A stretch of 64,000 nucleotides of DNA. It comes from Ostreiculturibacter nitratireducens. GTDB taxonomy: Bacteria > Pseudomonadota > Alphaproteobacteria > Rhodobacterales > Rhodobacteraceae. A model generated the notes under the pieces. The model made no database searches and was not told the DNA's origin. It saw nothing but the letters and a program-made list of their open reading frames with translations. The DNA is taken from positions 310,001-374,000 of the forward strand of contig NZ_JAVQHL010000002.1 in assembly GCF_032670585.1 (NCBI RefSeq), in the 5' to 3' direction. The translations under genes and the position numbers were made by a program. Shown here piece by piece: positions 58,543-64,000 of the stretch. Within the stretch, counting starts at the first letter, position 1, and every line of letters begins with the position of its first letter.

Positions 58543-59556
58543 ATGAACCTGATGTCCGTGGGCGACATGGCGCAGGCCTACCAGATGCGCAGACAGAACG
58601 TGCAGCTCAAGGAGCGGATGACGCAACTTTCCGAGGAACTGACGACGGGCGTGAAGGCAAACCTGTCCGAGGCGCTCTCTGGTGATTTCGTCGCGCTTGC
58701 CGGCATCGACCGCTCCCTGAAGACGCTTGAGTCCTACGGGACCGCGACGTCCGAAGCCGCGCTGTTCACCGCGACCATGCAGAATGCCCTGGGTGCCGCG
58801 GGGGACATGACCGGTGAAATGGGTGCGTCGCTGTTGTCGGCGGCAACGACCACGAGCCCCGCCCAGCTCAGAACCGCGACCGCTGACGCGCGGGAAAGGT
58901 TTCTTGGCGTCGTTTCGACTCTCAATGTTCAGGTCGGGGAGCGATATGTCTTCGCCGGCAAGACGTCGGATGTCCGTCCCTTCGCATCCGGCGAGGAGAT
59001 GCTCGCCGCGCTGGCGACTGCATCGGCCGGAGCCGTTTCCGCGACCGATCTCGTCGCCGCGGTGGACGCCTGGTTCGACGTGCCCGCGGGTGCCGGCGGT
59101 TTCCTGGACACCGGGTATCTGGGCTCAGACGAGGCGCTCGCCCCGTTCCGTCTCGGCGCGGACGAAAGCGCGGAACTCGGCGTCACCGGCGCCGATCCTG
59201 CGATCCGGGACCTTCTGAAAGGCCTCGCACTCGCCGCGCTCGTATCGGAGGGTGCGTTTGCCGGCAGTAACGAGGAACGCGCCCGCGTGGCGCGTGTGGC
59301 GGGAGAGCGAGTTCTTGGCGCCGAAGGCTCTCTCGCCATCCTGCGGGCGCGCGTCGGAGCGGTCGAAGGCCATATCGATCAGGCCGCCGTGCGGAACGCG
59401 GCCGAGACGTCGGCCCTCGGGATCGCGCGAAACGAGATGGTTGGAGCGGAACCCTACGCCACGGCCAGCGCTCTCGAGGCCGTGACGACCCAGATGGAAA
59501 CGCTCTACACGCTTACCGCGCGTCTCTCGCGCCTCAGCTTCGCGGAGTACCTGTGA
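58543..59556 (+). CDS. flgL: FlgL, hook-filament junction protein 3
   Basis: The 337-residue protein begins MNLMSVGDMAQAYQMRRQNV and contains a flagellin-like N-terminal helix with EELTTGVKANLSEALSGDFV; GERYVFAGKTSDVRPFASGE is the FlgL-typical loop after the first helices. The C-terminal helix (ARNEMVGAEPYATASALEAV) is flagellin-like. The protein is slightly divergent from enteric FlgL but is placed directly after flgK. Its TGA overlaps the flgI start by one base. Confidence 0.9.
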   Translation: MNLMSVGDMAQAYQMRRQNVQLKERMTQLSEELTTGVKANLSEALSGDFVALAGIDRSLKTLESYGTATSEAALFTATMQNALGAAGDMTGEMGASLLSAATTTSPAQLRTATADARERFLGVVSTLNVQVGERYVFAGKTSDVRPFASGEEMLAALATASAGAVSATDLVAAVDAWFDVPAGAGGFLDTGYLGSDEALAPFRLGADESAELGVTGADPAIRDLLKGLALAALVSEGAFAGSNEERARVARVAGERVLGAEGSLAILRARVGAVEGHIDQAAVRNAAETSALGIARNEMVGAEPYATASALEAVTTQMETLYTLTARLSRLSFAEYL

Positions 59557-60662
59557 TGGCACGCCTCGCGCTGATCTTCGCCGCGTTCATGACCGCGGTC
59601 GCTCCATGTGCTCACGCGGAAGCGATCCGGATCAAGGATCTGGTGGAGTTCGACGGCGTGCGCGGCAACGATCTGGTGGGGTATGGCCTTGTCGTGGGGC
59701 TGAACGGGACGGGCGACGGGATAAGAAACGCGCCCTTCACCGAAGACATCATGTCGAACATCCTCGAGAGGCTTGGCGTCAACGTCACTGGCGAGCAGTT
59801 CCGGCCGAAGAACGTCGCCGCCGTGTTCGTCACCGCGACCTTGCCCCCGTTCTCGCGCGCGGGAAGCCAGATCGACGTGACGGTGTCGGCGATCGGCGAC
59901 GCCAAGAGCCTTCTCGGCGGGACTCTCGTGATGACTCCCCTCAATGCCGCTGACGGGCAGATCTATGCTGTCGCGCAGGGAACGATCATAGCCGGGGGCG
60001 CCTCGTCCGTGGGTCAGGGGGCAAGCGTCGTGCAGGGCGTTCCGACCTCTGGTGTCATTCCCGCCGGCGCCCGCGTCGAGCGCGAGATCGAGTTCGACTT
60101 CGGCGGATTGAGCGCTGTCCGTCTGGCGCTCCGCAGCCCGGATTTCACGACCGCAGGGCGAATCGAGCAGGCGATCAACGCGGAGTTCGGCCGCCCCGTG
60201 GCCCGGATGCTCGACGCGGGGACCGTCAACCTCGACATCCCCGCGACCCGCATGGGATCGCCGGCGCATGTGCTGGGCCGGGTCGAGAACCTCTCCGTCG
60301 AGCCAGAGCGGCGCGCACGCGTCGTCGTCGATCAGCGCTCCGGGACGATCGTCATGGGCGAAGATGTGCGGATCTCGCGCGTGGCGGTGAGCCAGGGAAA
60401 CCTCACGCTCCGGATCTCGGAGGCGCCATTGGCCGTTCAGCCGAACCCGTTCGCGCGTGGCGAAACCGTTGTCGTCCCAAGGACGGAGGCCAGTATCCAG
60501 GAAGAACCGGGGGTGGGGATGGCGGAGATCCCGGATGGCTCGACGCTTTCGGAGGTGGTCGCGGGTCTCAATGCGCTTGGCGTTTCCCCTCGCGACATGA
60601 TCGACATTCTTAAGAGCATCAACTCCGCCGGCGCGCTTCACGCGGAGTTCGTGGTCTACTGA
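59556..60662 (+). CDS. flgI: FlgI, flagellar P-ring protein
   Basis: The 368-residue protein has a Sec signal peptide (ARLALIFAAFMTAVAPCAHA) and the FlgI core: IRIKDLVEFDGVRGNDLVGY, GLVVGLNGTGDGIRNAPFTE, NVAAVFVTATLPPFSRAGSQ and the C-terminal DMIDILKSINSAGALHAEFV. It forms the P ring in the peptidoglycan layer around the rod. The ATG at 59556 overlaps the flgL stop (TGATG). It is the last gene of the plus-strand flagellar run and is convergent with fliP. Confidence 0.96.
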   Translation: MARLALIFAAFMTAVAPCAHAEAIRIKDLVEFDGVRGNDLVGYGLVVGLNGTGDGIRNAPFTEDIMSNILERLGVNVTGEQFRPKNVAAVFVTATLPPFSRAGSQIDVTVSAIGDAKSLLGGTLVMTPLNAADGQIYAVAQGTIIAGGASSVGQGASVVQGVPTSGVIPAGARVEREIEFDFGGLSAVRLALRSPDFTTAGRIEQAINAEFGRPVARMLDAGTVNLDIPATRMGSPAHVLGRVENLSVEPERRARVVVDQRSGTIVMGEDVRISRVAVSQGNLTLRISEAPLAVQPNPFARGETVVVPRTEASIQEEPGVGMAEIPDGSTLSEVVAGLNALGVSPRDMIDILKSINSAGALHAEFVVY

Positions 60663-60830
60663 TCCGCCAGAGGTCCATGTTCGGCCTCCGGGAACGGTAT
60701 GTGTTCGTGTGCCTGTCACTCTGCAGATCGAAGTTGCGGCGAGTCCGCCTGCGATCCGAATGGGTAAGGACAGGGTCCGGTGGGCTGATCACCAGGGTCT
60801 CCGCTGCCAGGGAGACAGGAAAAACCGGGT

Positions 60831-61568
60831 TCAGAAGTAGCTGCGAACCATGGCCCCGGAGATGAGCGTCCAGCCATCCGCCATGACGAAGAAGGCGAGC
60901 TTGAAGGGCAACGATACGATTGCAGGCGGCACCATCATCATCCCCATGGACATCAGGACCGCCGAAACGACAAGGTCGATGATCAGGAACGGAAGGAAGA
61001 TCAGGAAGCCGATCTGGAAAGCGCGTGAGATCTCGGACAGGAGGAACGAGGGTACGAGCAGCGAAAGAGGAGCTCCCGCCAGCTCCCCCGAGTCGACCCC
61101 CGGGCGAAGTTCGGCCAAGGCCGCGAAGGTTTCAGCGTCGATGCGGTTGGCCATGAACGTTCGAAAGGGCGCCATGCCGGCACCGAATGCTGCTTCCACC
61201 TCCGTGCTCCCATCGATCATGGGCTGAACACCAGCCGTCCATGCCTCGGTGAAGACCGGCTCCATGATGAACCAGGTGAGGAACAGCGACAGCGACACGA
61301 TCAGCATGTTGGGCGGCGACTGCTGCAATCCGATCGCCTGGCGAAGAATCGACAGCACCGTCACGATGAACGGGAAGCAGGTGACCATGATCGCGAGACC
61401 GGGCGCGAGGCTCAGAACCGTGATCAACGCGATGAACGTTATCGTCCGGCCAGTGAGCGATCCTTCGTCACCGAGCGAAAACGTGATCTCCTGTGCCCAG
61501 GCGTTGGAGGAGGACAGGGCCAGCAGGATCATCGCGGCCGTGACCGCGCGCGGGAACGGAATCCGCAT
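60831..61568 (-). CDS. fliP: FliP, flagellar type III export gate protein
   Basis: The 245-residue protein has a signal sequence (FPRAVTAAMILLALSSSNAW) followed by four membrane helices. Family motifs include TCFPFIVTVLSILRQAIGLQ, PPNMLIVSLSLFLTWFIMEP, LVPSFLLSEISRAFQIGFLI and VLMSMGMMMVPPAIVSLPFK. FliP forms the pentameric core of the export gate with FliQ and FliR. ATG 61568 starts the signal peptide; a longer in-frame start is less likely. It follows fliN by 4 bp on the minus strand. Confidence 0.96.
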   Translation of the reverse strand: MRIPFPRAVTAAMILLALSSSNAWAQEITFSLGDEGSLTGRTITFIALITVLSLAPGLAIMVTCFPFIVTVLSILRQAIGLQQSPPNMLIVSLSLFLTWFIMEPVFTEAWTAGVQPMIDGSTEVEAAFGAGMAPFRTFMANRIDAETFAALAELRPGVDSGELAGAPLSLLVPSFLLSEISRAFQIGFLIFLPFLIIDLVVSAVLMSMGMMMVPPAIVSLPFKLAFFVMADGWTLISGAMVRSYF

Positions 61569-61572
61569 GGGG

Positions 61573-61854
61573 TCACAGTCCGTTGCGCAGATCGACGACT
61601 TCCGTAAGGCGAACGCCCAGACGACCGGAGCCATCGCCCTCGATCTCGGTCAGTTCGCCCCGGGCGATCAGCCGGTCGCCGACGTAGAGTTCGACCGGGT
61701 CGTCGACCTTTCGGTCGAGCGGCAGAATCGCGTCGCGTTCCAGCCTGAGCAACTCGCGCACCTGCGGTCTCGCCTTTCCGACCGAAACGGAGATCTCGAT
61801 CGGAACCTGGGTGAACGGACTCACGCCCACGGGGCTGCCGGCCTCGTCAACCAT
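61573..61854 (-). CDS. fliN: FliN, flagellar motor switch C-ring protein
   Basis: The 93-residue protein is a short SpoA-domain protein: VPIEISVSVGKARPQVRELL, LERDAILPLDRKVDDPVELY, VGDRLIARGELTEIEGDGSG, ending RLTEVVDLRNGL. FliN forms the bottom of the C-ring, binding CheY-P and FliH. ATG 61854 gives the SpoA start; upstream in-frame sequence belongs to the fliH overlap. It overlaps fliH by 8 bp. Confidence 0.94.
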   Translation of the reverse strand: MVDEAGSPVGVSPFTQVPIEISVSVGKARPQVRELLRLERDAILPLDRKVDDPVELYVGDRLIARGELTEIEGDGSGRLGVRLTEVVDLRNGL

Positions 61855-62449
61855 CTGCCGTCTCCTTCTGGGTTTCGAAATAGGCCGAAATCGCCGCACC
61901 GATCGCCGAGATGACTCCGTCAAGGTCGATGCGTGTCTCCGTGTCGCCGAACTGCAGATGAACCTGGCCTTCGCCCAGGTTCGCTTCCTCCACGAAACGA
62001 AGGGGGATTTGCCCGTTCGGATCGAGAAAGGACGACACCGTCTCAAGGCTTGCCGGGTTGAGGACGACGCTTATCGGCGTGTCGGCAATTTCCGCCGCCA
62101 GGGGACCCAAAGCCTCCAGCACGATCGGCCCGATCGACTGTCGCGCAACCGCCGGCAGGACCTTTGCCACCATTTCCTGCAACAGCGGCTCCATCGCGCG
62201 CAGAACATGGATGCGAGCTTCATGATAGCTGAAGGACAGGTCGAGCATGTTACGCGCGAGGTCGGCGCGGAGCCTTGAGCCCTCATTCTCCTGCGCCGCG
62301 ACAGCGTCGTCCCAGCCGGCTGTGTAACCTTTTTCGAAGGCCGCGAGCCGCAACTCTTCGCGATCGGTGACGGTCATCTGCAACCGGTCCCCGTCGTCGG
62401 ACGTCTCGGGCGCGGAGAAATCCTCGAGTCGCAGTCGGGACCCGGTCAT
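61847..62449 (-). CDS. fliH: FliH-like flagellar export ATPase regulator
   Basis: The 200-residue protein has a FliH-type central helix (AAFEKGYTAGWDDAVAAQEN to SYHEARIHVLRAMEPLLQEM) and a C-terminal globular part (PISVVLNPASLETVSSFLDP to DGVISAIGAAISAYFETQKE). FliH dimers regulate the FliI ATPase and dock it to FliN. The family is poorly conserved in sequence, so the call leans on the fliF-fliH-fliN order. Start ATG 62449 overlaps the fliF stop (ATGA). Confidence 0.85.
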   Translation of the reverse strand: MTGSRLRLEDFSAPETSDDGDRLQMTVTDREELRLAAFEKGYTAGWDDAVAAQENEGSRLRADLARNMLDLSFSYHEARIHVLRAMEPLLQEMVAKVLPAVARQSIGPIVLEALGPLAAEIADTPISVVLNPASLETVSSFLDPNGQIPLRFVEEANLGEGQVHLQFGDTETRIDLDGVISAIGAAISAYFETQKETADG

Positions 62450-64000
62450 GCCCGCTCCTCCTGATCTTCCATCCAGCCCCGAAGTATCTGGACCGTTTCG
62501 GCCTGCCGCTCTTCGATCAGGCGGCGAAGGCGGGCGACGGGATCTTCGTTCTGTCCGGCGCCGAAGCCGCCGAAGTCGCCCGTGCCCATGGCGATCGGTA
62601 CGCCTTGGCTCGATACGTCAGCGAAATCGGATACCACGGGCATGTTCCCCGGGATAAAGGCGCCGTCGTCGATCTCCCCGGTCAGCGCCCCGGCGGAGCC
62701 CGGGGCCAGCCCGCCAGGAGGCGGCAGCGTGGCAATGCGGGAGACGCGCCCGGACAGGAGAATCGGGCGAAGGACGAAAAGGCCGAGTATCAGCGCGACG
62801 ATCGCGAGAACGGCGAATTGAACGAGGCTCATCGCGTCGACGTCGAGCGATTGGAGGAAGTCCGACGCGGCTTCCGATCCCTCTGGGGCGAAGGGTTCGA
62901 AGGGCATCGACTTCAGGGTGATGACATCGCCCCGCGCCTCGTCGAAGCCGACCGCCGAAGCCACGAGGTCCTTCAGCGCCGCGAGCTCTTCCTCGGAGCG
63001 GGGCTCCCAAGTCGGCATGCCGCTGGCATCCACCTTTTCAATCCCGTCGACCATCACGGCGACCGTCAGCCGTTTGACGGCGCCCGGCGACCTGAGAAGC
63101 TCGCGCGTGCTTTCGGAAACCTCGAAATTGGTGCGTTCCCGCGTCTCGGAAGCTTCGCTCTGCGAAGAGCCGCCAGACCCCGGCGCCGCGCCCTGTGGCA
63201 GGTTCGATGCCACGGTGACCGCACCGCCGCGCGAATCGTTCGCCGTGTTCGTCCGTTCTTCGGTGTCGGTCGATATGGCGACCCGGCTGTTCGGGTCGAA
63301 GGTGCGCTCCGTGATGGCCTCCCTTTCGGTCACGGTTTCGACGGAAACCTCGACCACCGCATTCCCGTATCCGACGCGTGCCTCGAGCAGCCTTTCCACG
63401 TTGCGCTTCAGTTCCGCCGCCCGGTCATCGCCGCTGGGCGCGGAGGACTCGTCCCCGCTCAGCACCAGCCCTGCCTCGCCGTCGATCACGGACACGTCTT
63501 CGGGCGACATTCCGGCGACTGCTGCCGCGACCAGGTATCTCAGCGCTTTCGCATGCGCGGGAGACAGGCCCTCGCCGTTGGTCGAGACGCTGACGGAGGC
63601 CGTGGTCCGGGCGTCGCGCCGGAAAGGCTGGCCAGACGGCGTCGCGATGTGCACGCGCGCGGAGCGGATATGAGGGCTCGACACGATCGTCCTGGCGAGT
63701 TCGCCCTCCTTCGCGCGCCAGTACGCGGCGTCGAACATCTGCGACGTCGTTCCGAACCCGGAGAGCGTGTCGAGAAGCTCGTATCCCGCCCCGCCATTTG
63801 CCGGCAGGCCTTCCGCCGCCAGCGTCATCCGCAGCTGATCGCGGTCGGCGGCCGGAACATGGATCGAATCGCCCCTGACCTCGTATGGCACGCCGCGCTG
63901 GTCGAGCGCCGTCACCACCTCCCCCGCCCGCGCGGAATCGAGCCCGGCGTAAAGGAGCGCCATCGAGGGTCTGGAGACCAGGTTCGACAGGAGGATGACC
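62446..64000 (-). CDS. fliF: FliF, flagellar MS-ring protein (5' end off the window)
   Basis: The frame is open to the right edge and encodes 517 C-terminal residues; the N-terminus including the first membrane helix is outside. Visible FliF features are MALLYAGLDSARAGEVVTAL, VPYEVRGDSIHVPAADRDQL, ARTIVSSPHIRSARVHIATP and LVQFAVLAIVALILGLFVLR, the second membrane helix. The C-terminal tail ending DQEERA has RLRRLIEERQAETVQILRGW, which binds FliG. FliF forms the MS ring, the base of the flagellum. The ATG at 63963 is internal, not the true start. Confidence 0.95.
   Translation of the reverse strand, partial: VILLSNLVSRPSMALLYAGLDSARAGEVVTALDQRGVPYEVRGDSIHVPAADRDQLRMTLAAEGLPANGGAGYELLDTLSGFGTTSQMFDAAYWRAKEGELARTIVSSPHIRSARVHIATPSGQPFRRDARTTASVSVSTNGEGLSPAHAKALRYLVAAAVAGMSPEDVSVIDGEAGLVLSGDESSAPSGDDRAAELKRNVERLLEARVGYGNAVVEVSVETVTEREAITERTFDPNSRVAISTDTEERTNTANDSRGGAVTVASNLPQGAAPGSGGSSQSEASETRERTNFEVSESTRELLRSPGAVKRLTVAVMVDGIEKVDASGMPTWEPRSEEELAALKDLVASAVGFDEARGDVITLKSMPFEPFAPEGSEAASDFLQSLDVDAMSLVQFAVLAIVALILGLFVLRPILLSGRVSRIATLPPPGGLAPGSAGALTGEIDDGAFIPGNMPVVSDFADVSSQGVPIAMGTGDFGGFGAGQNEDPVARLRRLIEERQAETVQILRGWMEDQEERA

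Noticed and set aside
60663..60830. Intrinsic terminator between the convergent flgI and fliP genes
   Set aside because: Only a weak GTCTCC/GGAGAC stem is present, without a T-run on either strand.
1..64000. CRISPR arrays, rRNA operons, insertion sequences or prophage
   Set aside because: No regularly spaced repeats, rRNA-like sequence, transposase or phage structural genes were found in either strand.

Overview
This 64 kb window is GC-rich, densely packed chromosomal DNA from an alphaproteobacterium, almost certainly of the Rhodobacterales/Rhodobacteraceae. The main evidence is the divergent regB / senC-regA-hvrA redox-regulation locus followed by ahcY, as in Rhodobacter. Supporting evidence is the hemD-mitofilin-HemY order, the tsaE-amgK-murU-addB-addA-trxA string, the hslV/hslU pair and a flagellar cluster (motB, flgE, flgK, flgL, flgI / fliP, fliN, fliH, fliF). 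No phage, insertion sequence, CRISPR array or rRNA operon is visible. The only RNA gene seen is tRNA-Thr(CGT) at 36171-36246.

Layout. 1-3355: end of a tripartite tricarboxylate transporter (TctB end, TctA) joined to an AtuA-family protein and a DUF4387 protein. 3426-6785: protein export and envelope (secB, fxsA, a Tim44-domain protein, mltA, an Smr-domain protein). 6747-9174: an MFS transporter and a lipoprotein-like alpha/beta hydrolase. 9236-12184: hslV and hslU with a polytopic membrane protein gene wedged between them. 12294-21205: trxA, addA, addB, murU, amgK, tsaE (minus strand, overlapping genes). 21258-28277: a membrane-anchored PAS protein without a kinase domain, regB, senC, regA, hvrA, an HD hydrolase and ahcY. 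28488-36126: small conserved proteins, then tsaD-gpsA-yciI-EVE diverging from hemD-mitofilin-HemY. 36171-40676: the tRNA, a broken sterol-desaturase gene, and a Lon-like protease with a USP-like partner. 40883-49536: a two-gene RND efflux system and a complete sugar ABC transporter. 49564-54707: RNase Z-like hydrolase, orphan CheR-type methyltransferase, solitary primase-polymerase, Hsp20 and a GMC oxidoreductase. 54791-64000: flagellar genes, with fliF running off the right edge.

Regulatory sequence links several blocks. A full CtrA-type box (TTAA-N7-TTAAC) lies just upstream of the PAS gene, and weaker versions precede motB and flgE. The PAS protein may therefore belong to the CtrA/motility circuit, possibly as the DivL-like PAS regulator of Rhodobacterales (inference). 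FNR/FixK-type dyads (TTGA-N6-TCAA) occur upstream of hsp20, where spacing fits a class II activated promoter, and between the Lon-like and RND operons. A one-mismatch version precedes the sugar transporter. With RegB/RegA encoded nearby, oxygen and redox control is a recurring theme.

Most of the window is conserved core genome. The points most worth follow-up are the PAS gene with its CtrA box, the membrane protein between hslV and hslU, the solitary AEP-type primase-polymerase, the Lon-like protease with degenerate nucleotide-binding motifs, and the mitofilin/HemY pair in the haem operon.
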